59,346 nt of DNA from Gammaproteobacteria bacterium. GTDB lineage: Bacteria > Pseudomonadota > Gammaproteobacteria > Acidiferrobacterales > SZUA-150. Below the pieces are notes generated by a model. That model was not told where the DNA came from and did not search any database. It saw nothing but the letters and a program-made list of their open reading frames with translations. Where the stretch lies: the NCBI GenBank assembly GCA_029880755.1, contig JAOUNW010000001.1, forward strand, positions 1-59,346. The letters are read 5' to 3'. This document shows, piece by piece, positions 17,801 through 26,416 of this stretch; the stretch's first letter is position 1; each line of letters begins with the position of its first letter. The translations under genes were made by a program, and so were the position numbers.

Positions 17801-17810
17801 AAGTATACTT
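17801..17810. promoter_or_regulatory. Palindrome AAGTATACTT, possible regulator operator
   Basis: A perfect ten-base palindrome lies between the divergent HTH gene and the 17881 gene. Separated AGTA and TACT half-sites recur around 17752-17772 next to the HTH start. This fits an operator for the neighbouring regulator; it is inference. Confidence 0.4.
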
Positions 17811-17880
17811 GAAAGCACTGTTTGGCCACACTCTCTCCTGCAACACACAAATAACTTAACTTGAAACAGGAGATATCAAT

Positions 17881-18228
17881 ATGAAAACGAAACAACTTGT
17901 ACTGACCTCAATCACCCTCGTGGCCGTTGCGATCGGCTCTCCTGCGATGGCCCAGGGTTCTCTGCAGCACTTCGGTAATTCAGCGGGTCACTCTGCACAG
18001 GCTGCCGGCGAATCCATGGTCGGCACCGCTAAATTAACCTTCGGTGTTATCGCTGTGCCTTTCAAGGCGGTCGGGGCAGTCGGCAAAGTCAGCGGCAAGG
18101 TGGGTGATGCCGCCTGGGAAGCGGCTCATGCACCGGTAGGCGAGCCCTTAACGGTAACTGATGAAAACATCACTGCGGGCCCATCCCCTGACCAGATGTT
18201 TCAGAAGCAGGGAGGTAATGAAATATGA
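17881..18228 (+). CDS. Small exported Gly/Ala-rich protein
   Basis: A 115-residue protein with a clear signal peptide (cleavage after AMA at residue 24). The mature part is rich in Gly, Ala and Ser, with a hydrophobic stretch (LTFGVIAVPFKAVGAVGKVSG) that could be a membrane-associated helix. A strong ribosome site (ACAGGAGATATCA) precedes it. Its stop overlaps the next start (ATGA), so it is tightly coupled to the DUF2145 gene. Small proteins of this sort recur before DUF2145 genes as far as I recall; the function is unknown. Confidence 0.75.
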   Translation: MKTKQLVLTSITLVAVAIGSPAMAQGSLQHFGNSAGHSAQAAGESMVGTAKLTFGVIAVPFKAVGAVGKVSGKVGDAAWEAAHAPVGEPLTVTDENITAGPSPDQMFQKQGGNEI

Positions 18229-19013
18229 TTAATCGGCCTCGTAATCTGCTTCTAACCTTCTTTGTTATTTTCTTGTCGGTTACCTGCAGTGCGAACAGCA
18301 GCCAGGCAAACCCTGAACCGCAATTCGATACTGCTGAGATCACCAGTTTTGCCAAGAAGGTAGAGAAGGAAATTGCCAAACGGGGCGCAAAAGTAGCAAT
18401 CGTTGGGCGGGTCGGAAGGCCCGCCAGCGAGCTCCCGAAAGGGTTTCGCTACACGCATACCGGTTTTGGCGTCTATTCAATAATCACCACCCAAGATGGC
18501 AATGTAGTACCCGGCTATACGATGTATAACTTGTACCAGAAGAATGACAAGCTCAATGAAAGCAGTTTGGTGCAGGACTTCCCAATTGATTTTTTTACCG
18601 GGGTATTTGAATTGAAGGCAGGTGTTGTAATTCCTACCCCGGAAATGCAGCAACGATTGTTGGAGGTCATCGCATCGGACACCTATAAGAAGCTGCATAA
18701 TGCATCCTATTCAGCCGTTGCCAATCCGTTCAATACAAGGTACCAGAATTGCACGGAGCACACCCTGGACGTCATTAATGCAGCGATCTATCAGACGGAT
18801 GATATTGCGGTTATCAAGGCCAATAATAAAAAATATTTTGAACCACAGACGGTTAATGTCGGCCCCTTCAAAATGTTTCTCGGCGCCATGATGAACGAGG
18901 ATATTTCGCTATCTGATCAGGGCGGGAAGGTGAAGACAGCAACCTATACTACAATTGCCAATTACCTGGAGAAGTACGGATTGGTACAGGAAAAATTTGT
19001 AGTTAACCCGTAA
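18225..19013 (+). CDS. DUF2145 exported protein
   Basis: A 262-residue protein with a signal peptide (about residues 1-28). It matches DUF2145: RVGRPASELPKGFRYTHTGF near residue 60, LVQDFPIDFFTG near 115, ANPFNTRYQNCTEHTLDV near 165 and KTATYTTIANYLEKYGL near the end. The conserved His (THTGF) and Cys (NCTEH) could form a papain-like or NlpC-like active site; this is inference. The ATG overlaps the previous stop codon. A strong terminator follows. Confidence 0.82.
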   Translation: MINRPRNLLLTFFVIFLSVTCSANSSQANPEPQFDTAEITSFAKKVEKEIAKRGAKVAIVGRVGRPASELPKGFRYTHTGFGVYSIITTQDGNVVPGYTMYNLYQKNDKLNESSLVQDFPIDFFTGVFELKAGVVIPTPEMQQRLLEVIASDTYKKLHNASYSAVANPFNTRYQNCTEHTLDVINAAIYQTDDIAVIKANNKKYFEPQTVNVGPFKMFLGAMMNEDISLSDQGGKVKTATYTTIANYLEKYGLVQEKFVVNP

Positions 19014-19035
19014 TAGGGTTGGTGGTAATATTTGG

Positions 19036-19069
19036 GCGGATACATCTTAATGGATGTATCCGCTTTTTT
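19036..19069 (+). terminator. Intrinsic terminator after the DUF2145 gene
   Basis: An 11-base-pair stem (GCGGATACATC with GATGTATCCGC) is followed by six T residues. The phospholipase gene begins only 15 bases later, so its promoter may overlap this hairpin or it may depend on readthrough. Confidence 0.88.
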
Positions 19070-19083
19070 AATGCCGAAAAAGA

Positions 19084-20586
19084 ATGATAAAACAATATTC
19101 TAAATTATTTCGACGAGCTGTCTTTTTTGTCTTTGGGCTATGTCTCAGTTTTCCTTGTGCTGCCAATCACTCTAATGATCCCTTATATAAAGAAATTATA
19201 GCGCTGGTTGATAACCATGGTACTCAGACCGGCACATATGTTCTGGAAAAAGGTGAGGAAGCATTATTGGCGCGTGCCTGGTTGGCGGAACATGCGGTGC
19301 ACACGATTGAAGTGCAGTACTTTATTTGGGGTACCGACAACATCGGTATACTGGCGGCTGAGGCCCTACTGTCAGCGGCGGAAAGGGGCGTTAAAGTGAG
19401 AGTTATCGTGGATGACTTGTTGATTGATGCGCCGGACAAAAGCCTGGTGGCCCTGTCGACGCATCCCAATGTGGAAATTAAGATATATAATCCAAATATG
19501 ACGGTGGGCACGTCACTCCCGAAAAAAACATTAAACGCGCTAAAGAACTTTCGGGGAGTAAATCAGCGTATGCACAACAAGACTTTTATTGTCGATGATG
19601 TTGTGGGTATCACAGGTGGGCGTAATATGGCCGATGAGTATTTTGACTTTGATCGGCGATACAATTTTCGTGATCGAGATGTACTGCTGTTAGGGCCGGC
19701 TGTTCTCGATATCAAAAGGAGCTTTGACGAGTACTGGGATCATCCGCTGGCCGTTGCTATTGATCAATTGCTGGATAAACAGAAAAACAAGCTGACCCAA
19801 AACAACATACAGGAAATTTACCGAGAACTACATCAGCATGCTGCTGACCCGAAGAACTTCGCGCCAAATGTCAGGACAGCTCTTCAGAATATACCGGATC
19901 GCTTTGAATCACTGATAAAAGACATTGTCTGGACTAAGGTGCAATTTATTAGCGATCCCCCTGGGAAAAACAAGTCACACTTTTCCCTGGAAGGGGGCGG
20001 TGTTTCCACGAGAATGCTTAAAGACGCGCTAAGCCAAGCAAAAGAGCGTGTTGTGATTCAATCGCCCTATCTGGTATTGCTCGAAGATGGTAGGAAGCTA
20101 TTTAAGGAATTGCTGGAGAGAGGAGTGAGCGTCAAAATAAATACCAATTCACTGGCTTCGACAGATAATCTCATGGCTTACAGTGGGTATCGAAAACACC
20201 GTCAGAAATTGTTGGGCCTTGGAGTGCAGTTATATGAGTTCCGTCCGGACGCAAAAGTGGCAAAGGATTTAATTGACCGGTTGCCTGAATTCGATGGCAA
20301 GACCCCGGTATTTGCCATACATGCCAAGACTATGGTGATTGACGGCAAGACGGTCTTTATTGGTACGTTTAACCTCGATCCAAGATCGGCCAACCTTAAT
20401 ACCGAGGTCGGCGTGTTGATTAATCATCCGGGACTCGCCGCTTCAGTTGAAGCTGCGATTGAGACGGATATGCGCGCGGAAAACAGTTGGGATGTGAGAA
20501 AGAGCAATCCCGATTATCATGCAAGTTTCTCTAAGCGAAGCAAATTATTGTTTTACAGATTATTGCCAATGGGTAAAGTGTTGTAA
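19084..20586 (+). CDS. Exported phospholipase D / cardiolipin synthase-like protein
   Basis: A 500-residue PLD-superfamily enzyme with a signal peptide (cleavage near CAA, residue 28). Two HKD motifs are present: HNKTFIVDD near residue 162 with GGRN eight residues on, and HAKTMVIDG near 412 followed by GTFNLDPRS. Both look intact. Members hydrolyse or transfer phosphatidyl groups; with an N-terminal export signal and no membrane helices this one should act in the periplasm or outside. It may be a cardiolipin-synthase-type enzyme or a secreted phospholipase. No clear ribosome site is seen before the ATG. Confidence 0.85.
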   Translation: MIKQYSKLFRRAVFFVFGLCLSFPCAANHSNDPLYKEIIALVDNHGTQTGTYVLEKGEEALLARAWLAEHAVHTIEVQYFIWGTDNIGILAAEALLSAAERGVKVRVIVDDLLIDAPDKSLVALSTHPNVEIKIYNPNMTVGTSLPKKTLNALKNFRGVNQRMHNKTFIVDDVVGITGGRNMADEYFDFDRRYNFRDRDVLLLGPAVLDIKRSFDEYWDHPLAVAIDQLLDKQKNKLTQNNIQEIYRELHQHAADPKNFAPNVRTALQNIPDRFESLIKDIVWTKVQFISDPPGKNKSHFSLEGGGVSTRMLKDALSQAKERVVIQSPYLVLLEDGRKLFKELLERGVSVKINTNSLASTDNLMAYSGYRKHRQKLLGLGVQLYEFRPDAKVAKDLIDRLPEFDGKTPVFAIHAKTMVIDGKTVFIGTFNLDPRSANLNTEVGVLINHPGLAASVEAAIETDMRAENSWDVRKSNPDYHASFSKRSKLLFYRLLPMGKVL

Positions 20587-20637
20587 GGAAAAAGAAGGAA
20601 AAAAAGGGGTCAGGCCGGTTTTCCTTAGGAGAACTCC

Positions 20638-20823
20638 ATGACTGACAAAGAGCAACAACCGCCGCCGCATTCCATCAAAAAGGAACCCAAGTTCTGCCGT
20701 TGCCGTGTATGCCATGAGCACTTCTACGGTGATACCATTGCCGAAGCACGAGAGGCCTGCCTCAAGCACGGGCATGAGCAGCATCCTGGTTGGGGTGCGA
20801 GTGCGTGTTTTTGTCCGGACTAA
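20638..20823 (+). CDS. Small Cys/His-rich, probably zinc-binding protein
   Basis: A 61-residue protein preceded by a strong ribosome site (TTAGGAGAA). It holds CRCRVCHEHF near residue 20, a Cys at about 41, HGHEQH near 45 and a final CFC. The pattern suggests one or two zinc sites. No known domain is recognised. It is followed by the HTH-Zn-ribbon gene. Confidence 0.65.
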   Translation: MTDKEQQPPPHSIKKEPKFCRCRVCHEHFYGDTIAEAREACLKHGHEQHPGWGASACFCPD

Positions 20824-20857
20824 TTCTGTTGTGTTTACTGATTTCGGTGCCACAATC

Positions 20858-21139
20858 ATGTTTCGTAAAGACCTGGTGAACCTGTTACAGCATCACCCCC
20901 AGAGCCTGAATGATTTGGCACAGTTGTTGGAGATGAGTCAGCGCGATGTCGAGGATGACATTAGGCATCTCATGAAGAGCCTCAAGCATTCTGCCTATCG
21001 GTTGCAGATTACCCCTACGCGTTGTCGGAAGTGTGGTTTTGTCTTTCAGAAAGACAAGCTGCATAAACCCGGAAAATGCCCGCAGTGTCACGAGACCTGG
21101 ATTCAGGAACCATTGATCGAGATCAAGACGCAACGCTGA
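20858..21139 (+). CDS. Predicted HTH regulator fused to a zinc ribbon
   Basis: A 93-residue protein. The start at 20858 (MFRKDLVNLLQ) is chosen because the longer in-frame reading from 20705 would cover most of the previous gene in another frame and adds no domain. Residues 1-50 look like a winged helix (LNDLAQLLEMSQRDVEDDIRHL). Residues 55-80 form a zinc ribbon (CRKCGFVF and CPQCHETW). This matches the predicted-regulator group typified by COG3357. No good ribosome site is visible, so the start is uncertain. Confidence 0.72.
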   Translation: MFRKDLVNLLQHHPQSLNDLAQLLEMSQRDVEDDIRHLMKSLKHSAYRLQITPTRCRKCGFVFQKDKLHKPGKCPQCHETWIQEPLIEIKTQR

Positions 21140-21221
21140 CAGTCAGCGATACCCTGTGTTGCTTGACGGCTAAGACGAGCCGTCATAAGAAGGAGCTCTC
21201 CTGTAGCAGGAAAATAGTACA

Positions 21222-21446
21222 ATGCCCTATAAGACCCTTTCATCGCTACCAGGCAATATTCGCGCGCATCTGCCTAAGCGCGCTCAAGAGATCTATCGCG
21301 CCGCGTTCAATAGTGCCTGGGAGCAATACCGCAAACCGGAAAGCCGGCGAGGCGAGGTGTCTCAGGAGGAAATTGCCCACCGAGTTGCCTGGGCTGCGGT
21401 TAAACAGCAATACACCAAGCAGGGTGATAAGTGGGTGCGTAAGTGA
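21222..21446 (+). CDS. chaB: ChaB-family protein
   Basis: A 74-residue protein matching ChaB along its whole length: MPYKTLSSLP at the start, AQEIYRAAFNSAWEQY in the middle, and AHRVAWAAVKQQYTKQGDKWV at the end. ChaB was named as a regulator of the ChaA cation antiporter in E. coli, but its role is poorly understood and no chaA is nearby. Confidence 0.85.
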   Translation: MPYKTLSSLPGNIRAHLPKRAQEIYRAAFNSAWEQYRKPESRRGEVSQEEIAHRVAWAAVKQQYTKQGDKWVRK

Positions 21447-21520
21447 TAGAGGGATTCGGGGAAGGGGTTGTGGCTGCAGAGCGTTCAGAACACCCGGCGC
21501 AATAAAAATACTATTTCGCT

Positions 21521-22156
21521 TTATGTATTCTTTTGGGTGCTATAGGGGTGCAACTGCGCAGCCAGTTCCTTCCTGGCTGTTTCAGCCTGTTGGTAAATCT
21601 TACTTACTTTATTAAAATCCAGCATGCGAATGTCGCGAATGTCCGGTTTAATATAGATATCCGGTCGCCTATGTCGGAGTTTTTCGTTCAGAATGGAATT
21701 TTGCAGAATCTGAAAAGTGTTGAACGTGGTTTCAAAATAGCCTGGGGTATCACGACTGTCGGGTGTGCGTTCGCCTAGAACGTTAATAGCTACCACTACA
21801 TCACAGTCATCGAAAAGCAGATCATAAGGCACGGGGTTAACGAGCCCGCCGTCTACCAGTACCTTGCCTCTGTATTTTACCGGCTCGAACAGGCCAGGAA
21901 TAGCCATGCTGGCATTGATAGCGCTGATGAGATTGCCGGAGTCGAGCACAACCTGGCTGCGCCCCCAGAAATCTGTGGCAACTATTGTCATAGGAATTTT
22001 CAGTTGCTCAAATTGGGTGACTCTCAATCGTTTGGCAAGAAATGCCATCATTGCCTCCGAGTTGATCGGGCCTCCATGACCAATGCGCAAATCCAGAAAT
22101 TCCAACCAGTGAGACACTTCTTCTTTCATCAGTGAATCAAGCCAACCCTCGTTCTT
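21521..22156 (-). pseudogene. Patatin-like phospholipase, 3' remnant
   Basis: About 211 codons are open (from just after a stop at 22157-22159), with the first ATG at 22129. The sequence matches the C-terminal half of bacterial patatins: NASMAIPGLFEPVKYRGKVLVDGGLVNPVP contains the catalytic aspartate in DGG. The N-terminal half with the oxyanion loop (GGGxRG) and nucleophile GxSxG is missing, and upstream frames show no trace of it. Without the serine it cannot be an active lipase. It is either a decayed gene or, less likely, a DGG-only regulator. Confidence 0.75.
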
Positions 22157-22232
22157 TTACACCGTGAGGGAATGGAGCAGTTTGCGTGCCAGCTTGCAGT
22201 AGTCTTAAAAACAATGGTTTAAGTAATTAGGT

Positions 22233-22266
22233 AAAAATTCGAACACAATTACAGTGTAGAATTTTT
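22233..22266. repeat. 34-base imperfect palindrome upstream of hspQ
   Basis: AAAAATTC and GAATTTTT flank an inner ACAC/GTGT pair. It sits about 95 bases before the hspQ start and could be an operator or a terminator-like hairpin for leftover transcription. No regulator is assigned. Confidence 0.4.
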
Positions 22267-22361
22267 GTGTTATATCAATATATCCAACCCGAATTGGTGC
22301 AAGAATGATGAACGCAGAACGTAAGTAGAGTAGGGTTTCATGAATGCAGGAGGATGCTGTT

Positions 22362-22691
22362 ATGGGTGAGATAATCAAGTTCGATCGTGCAAAATATTCA
22401 GTCGGGGACGTCGTTCATCACCGTTTGTTCAATTATCGTGGTGTAATTGCTGATGTTGATCCGACATTTCAGCTGACGGAAGAGTGGTACGAAAGCATAG
22501 CCAGGTCGCGTCCACCAAAGAATCGCCCCTGGTATCATGTGCTGGTGCATGAGACGGGAGGCATGACCTATGTCGCCGAACGGAACCTGGAAACTGATGA
22601 CAGTGATGCGCCTGTTTGCCACCCGCTGATTGGACATTACTTTTCCCGGTTTGAGAATGGCCATTATGTGCGGGGCGGTCCTTTGATGTAG
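22362..22691 (+). CDS. hspQ: Heat-shock protein HspQ (YccV)
   Basis: A 109-residue protein of the HspQ/hemimethylated-DNA-binding (YccV) family. The start at 22362 is chosen because AGGAGGA ends seven bases upstream; an ATG at 22344 lies before that site. The family blocks KYSVGDVVHHRLFNYRGVIADVDP and NRPWYHVLVHE are evident. In enterobacteria HspQ is a specificity enhancer for Lon and influences DnaA. The family motif YVAERNL is kept. Confidence 0.9.
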   Translation: MGEIIKFDRAKYSVGDVVHHRLFNYRGVIADVDPTFQLTEEWYESIARSRPPKNRPWYHVLVHETGGMTYVAERNLETDDSDAPVCHPLIGHYFSRFENGHYVRGGPLM

Positions 22692-22799
22692 TTGCCCAGG
22701 AAGAATAGAGTCAAGGATTGCAGTACGGCATTTGACAAACCACCGACTCTTATTTGTTGTAAGGGAGTGTTAACAGCCCCATCAACAAGAAAGCCTATT

Positions 22800-23561
22800 A
22801 TGATTCAGGCATTATTTATGCGGCCTCTCCAGGCAGAAAGCAAATTCAAACTATCTAAACGCTTAACGCAGCTGCCGGACCAGTACATTGCGCGCATGGC
22901 GGAAATTTGCGTCAACTATTTCCCCGATCAATCCCTAATGGAGCAGACAGTACGTAACCATCTGAAAAACGCGGATACGGTGCGCCTTGCCTTTTTACGT
23001 GACAGAGTTGTTGGTTTTTCTGTCGCATCGAAGTACAAAATGCAAACCCCCTTTTTCTCCAAACCTGTTAATGTCATATTCCAGCGTATGCTCTATCTCG
23101 AACCCGGTGTCTTGTATCGTGGTTTAGGGCTTCGTCTCCTCGGCGCTACCTTGCGCGACCTTTTCGGCTGGTTATGGCCATTTAAACGCCTGGTCGCGAT
23201 TTGCCGTACCCAGAATCCTGTGGTGGTAAAAATTATGAATATGTATAACGTAGTCTACCCGCAATACAATCAACCGCTGCCTTCAAACATTAGGCAGTTT
23301 AGTGAAAGTCTGTTACCGATGCTTGGCGCAGAATCCCTTGATGAACGTTGCCGATTAATCGGCACTCTCAGATCATTTACTGGTAAGGATTATACGGATA
23401 TTTGGAATCGTTATCTGCATCGCCGCAAGAGTACTTACGAGAAACTAATGTTGAATAGTGCTTTTAAGGAGGAGGAGGGTCGTGTTATCAATACTGGCGC
23501 CTTTGTGTTAATGGTGGCTTACGCCAAGCCTTTACGTTTTATTCGTTATCTGTTTCACTAA
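22800..23561 (+). CDS. GNAT-like acetyltransferase domain protein
   Basis: About 253 residues from the chosen ATG at 22800; the frame is open back to 22692 but the extra 36 residues look non-coding. Residues 50-150 resemble a GNAT fold (LAFLRDRVVGFSVASKY, then YLEPGVLYRGLGLRLLGATLR, then CRTQNPVVVKIMNMY). The RGLGLRLL stretch would be the acetyl-CoA loop. The second half is unassigned. It is downstream of hspQ on the same strand, but a 108-base gap makes cotranscription uncertain. The start may also be at 22818. Confidence 0.6.
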   Translation: MIQALFMRPLQAESKFKLSKRLTQLPDQYIARMAEICVNYFPDQSLMEQTVRNHLKNADTVRLAFLRDRVVGFSVASKYKMQTPFFSKPVNVIFQRMLYLEPGVLYRGLGLRLLGATLRDLFGWLWPFKRLVAICRTQNPVVVKIMNMYNVVYPQYNQPLPSNIRQFSESLLPMLGAESLDERCRLIGTLRSFTGKDYTDIWNRYLHRRKSTYEKLMLNSAFKEEEGRVINTGAFVLMVAYAKPLRFIRYLFH

Positions 23562-23606
23562 GCGGCCAAGCTGGTTCAAAAAATAAGTCAAGACGGAGTA
23601 TTACCC

Positions 23607-24218
23607 ATGTCAGAGCAACAATCTATATACGAGAAAGCGGTGGCGCTCATCAACGCCGCCAACAGCGAAGATCCGAATAAGGTGACTGTGGACGGCAAGG
23701 CATGGCCGAAAGAGCTGCTCTATTCTCATCGTATGTCGGACATGCTGGAGCGCTTCGCGCCGGAGGCCGATGATGCCATGAAGTTGGCGATCCGCGCGCA
23801 GCATATCCAGCGCTGGAAGTCTCCGCGTGATGCCTATCCCATGGACCGTATTGGTTACCTACAGTGGCGCAAGGATTTATACAAATTTCACGCAAAAACC
23901 GCGGGCGATTTGTTGGCCCTGGCGGGTTACAAGGCAGATGTTATCGACAGGGTAAAACAGGCAGTGGCCAAAAAGAGTATAAAGAGTAATCCGGACACGC
24001 AATTATTGGAAGACGTTACTGACCTGGTGTTTATTGAGCATTACATGTTGGAATTTGCCGGCAAACACCCCGAATATGAAGAAGATAAGTGGATCGATAT
24101 TATTCAGAAAACCTGGAAGAAAATGTCTGATGAGGCACATCAGTTTGCACTTTCAGGAAGCATCAAGCTGCCAGAGCCTTTGGTTTCTCTGATTCAGAAA
24201 GCGGTCGCAGGCAGTTGA
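23607..24218 (+). CDS. DUF4202 protein
   Basis: A 203-residue soluble protein of family DUF4202. The recognisable parts are LLYSHRMSDMLERF near residue 40, LAIRAQHIQRWKSPRDAYPM near 65, and the WR-x-L that follows (YLQWRKDLYKFHA). The spaced His residues (SHRM, AQHI, KFHA, IEHYML) look like an HD-type metal site, which would make it a phosphohydrolase; this is inference. A ribosome site (ACGGAG) lies before the ATG. The role is unknown. Confidence 0.82.
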   Translation: MSEQQSIYEKAVALINAANSEDPNKVTVDGKAWPKELLYSHRMSDMLERFAPEADDAMKLAIRAQHIQRWKSPRDAYPMDRIGYLQWRKDLYKFHAKTAGDLLALAGYKADVIDRVKQAVAKKSIKSNPDTQLLEDVTDLVFIEHYMLEFAGKHPEYEEDKWIDIIQKTWKKMSDEAHQFALSGSIKLPEPLVSLIQKAVAGS

Positions 24219-24260
24219 TATAAGTCGAGAGGGGATAAGTAGCTACATAGGATATTAGTG

Positions 24261-25316
24261 ATGATGGATATTCTGCAAACACAGATAGCGGCTAACACGA
24301 TTCAGACGTGGTTGATTGCCTCGGTGGCGGCTGTGGTCATTATCGTAGCGATTGGCGTAACTCGCTGTTTAGTTGGTCGGCACCTGAGGAAGATTGCAGA
24401 GCAAAGAAGGCTTTCATCCTGGGTAATTTCGCACGCCGTGGTAAGGCGGACCAAGTGGCTGTTCGTGCTGTTTCTTGGGCTGTTCGGTGGCTCATTAGTG
24501 GTAAAGATACCGGATGCGACACGTGAAATATTTAATACTGCTGTCATCGTTGTATTGCTCATTCAAGTGGGCCTGTGGCTGTCAGTTGCTCTGCAGGTAG
24601 CTGTAGAGCAATATCGCCAGCGGCAGCTGGAAAAAGATCCTGCCAGTGTGACGACCCTGAATGTCCTGAACTTCATCGGTAAAATCAGTTTATGGGTTGT
24701 CATTTTATTGCTGGTTCTGGACAACCTCGGCGTAAATATTACAGCACTGGTCGCTGGATTGGGTGTTGGCGGCATTGCTATTGCCTTGGCGGTGCAAACC
24801 ATTCTGAGCGATTTATTTGCTTCATTGTCGATCGTATTGGACAAGCCTTTTGTCGTAGGCGACTTTTTGATTGTTGGTGATCTTCTCGGATCCGTCGAGC
24901 ATGTTGGATTAAAAACCACCCGCCTACGGAGTCTTTCGGGCGAACAGCTTGTGTTTTCCAACTCCGATTTGTTGAATAGCCGTATACGTAATTATGGGCG
25001 TATGTTTGAGCGCCGGGTATCATTTGATCTTGGTGTGACCTATCAGACCTCTCGTGAAAAACTGCTTATAATTCCTGAAATCATTCGTGAAGCGGTCGAG
25101 AAACAAGAGCAGACACGTTTTGATCGGTCCCACTTCAAAGAGTATGGCGATTCGGCGTTGATATATGAGTCTGTCTATTTTGTTCTGGGGTCTGACTATA
25201 ACCAGTACATGGATATACAGCAGGCGATTAATCTGCATATTCACGAACGGTTCGAGCGGGAAGGCATCGAGTTCGCGTACCCAACGCGAAGCGTATTTGT
25301 TAAGCACTTGCAGTAA
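24261..25316 (+). CDS. MscS-family mechanosensitive channel
   Basis: A 351-residue membrane protein. Four N-terminal helices precede the pore helix (NITALVAGLGVGGIAIALA near residue 160), with the Gly/Ala pattern of MscS TM3, and the beta domain QTILSDLFASLSIVLDKPF follows. The C-terminal cytoplasmic domain is present (FERRVSFDLGVTY). Three starts lie close together (GTG 24258, ATG 24261, ATG 24264). It should open under osmotic downshock. It follows the DUF4202 gene by 42 bases and may share its transcript. Confidence 0.88.
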   Translation: MMDILQTQIAANTIQTWLIASVAAVVIIVAIGVTRCLVGRHLRKIAEQRRLSSWVISHAVVRRTKWLFVLFLGLFGGSLVVKIPDATREIFNTAVIVVLLIQVGLWLSVALQVAVEQYRQRQLEKDPASVTTLNVLNFIGKISLWVVILLLVLDNLGVNITALVAGLGVGGIAIALAVQTILSDLFASLSIVLDKPFVVGDFLIVGDLLGSVEHVGLKTTRLRSLSGEQLVFSNSDLLNSRIRNYGRMFERRVSFDLGVTYQTSREKLLIIPEIIREAVEKQEQTRFDRSHFKEYGDSALIYESVYFVLGSDYNQYMDIQQAINLHIHERFEREGIEFAYPTRSVFVKHLQ

Positions 25317-25506
25317 AAAAACCCTAGAAAGGCCAAACAGGTGAACTGGTTGTTAGATGCCGGTTTGATCAAAAGATTGAGAGGCATAAAAACCCAGCAT
25401 TTTTGCGATTTCTGGCTTCCCGGTAGGGATTTTGGGGCCAGCCTTAATCCTGGACTGTAGTAAAAATAGACAGATCCATGTCTTCTCTGATAACGACTAA
25501 GACACA

Positions 25507-25644
25507 ATGAAAAGCAAACGTATCCTGGGTATTTCTATTGGCTTTTCCCTGGTCATCCTTATTACGAGGACGGTGATTTTCTTTGGTATGTCCCGTCTGA
25601 CTCAAATGCAGGCCGCGGCCGGACGCCAGGATCACGCGGGTTAA
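25507..25644 (+). pseudogene. N-terminal fragment resembling a chemoreceptor
   Basis: A 45-codon frame starting MKSKRILGISIGFSLVILI: basic residues followed by one hydrophobic helix and then GMSRLTQMQAAA. This looks like the first membrane segment and start of the periplasmic helix of a methyl-accepting chemotaxis protein, ended by a stop after 45 codons with nothing further recognisable downstream. It is best seen as a gene remnant. The flanks at 25317-25506 and 25645-25825 hold no other feature I can support. Confidence 0.4.
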
Positions 25645-25825
25645 AACGATTTTATAGATAAAGTTCGCAGAGGTATTTTTGTCTAATTCCAGGTCTACCG
25701 CATTTTTATAGAATGCCGCAACTGAAGACTATGCTTAAGCGTTTGTTCATGCGACATCGGTGTAGTGTCAGGTATTCTTCAGTGTTCTTTAACAGATTGG
25801 CCTGTTGTGGCAGCGGGGTACGTAC

Positions 25826-26284
25826 ATGAAGACATTGGTGATGATTGCAACGGGTTTAACCCTGGCGATAGGTTTGTACTTGATCGTTCTATCCATGCTT
25901 TCCCGGAAACCTGCTGAACTGGGTATTAAGGCAGGTCAGTTGTTACCGTGCCCGGAAACTCCCAATTGTGTGTGCAGTGAATACTCTGGCGTTTCGGCAT
26001 ACGTGAGACCCATGTCGTTTTCCGTTTCAAGTGAGGTCGCATGGAACAAGGCAAGGCTGGCCGTGCTGGGTGCAGGCGGTAAAATACTAACGGAGCAGCT
26101 GGGTTATCTTCATGTCAGATTCGTTACACCAATCTTCCTTTTTATTGATGATGTGGAGTTACGGTTGGATGAGGGAGGCAGGGTAATTCATATTCGGTCT
26201 GCCTCACGAGTGGGGCGCTCAGACCTTGGGCTTAATAGAAAAAGAGTGGCAAGAATAAGAGAACTGTTTGAGAAAGAAGAATAA
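25826..26284 (+). CDS. DUF1499 membrane-anchored protein
   Basis: A 152-residue protein with one N-terminal helix (residues 5-27). It matches DUF1499: LLPCPETPNCVCSEYSG near residue 40, VSAYVRPMSF, and VTPIFLFIDDVELRLDEGG near 110 with IHIRSASRVGRSDLGLNRKRV at the end. The start at 25826 gives a normal signal-anchor; the in-frame start at 25805 adds only MWQRGTY. The family is widespread and uncharacterised. Confidence 0.82.
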   Translation: MKTLVMIATGLTLAIGLYLIVLSMLSRKPAELGIKAGQLLPCPETPNCVCSEYSGVSAYVRPMSFSVSSEVAWNKARLAVLGAGGKILTEQLGYLHVRFVTPIFLFIDDVELRLDEGGRVIHIRSASRVGRSDLGLNRKRVARIRELFEKEE

Positions 26285-26416
26285 CAGTCACAGAGGCAGG
26301 AGTGGGAGACAGAGTTAGTCTTCTCTGGGCACCTCCAACGCTATTTTTCTGTTGGTAAAGCTTGAATGACTGTTCTACTATAGTCACTCCAAAAAGAGTT
26401 TTTGAGTAGTCGAGCC

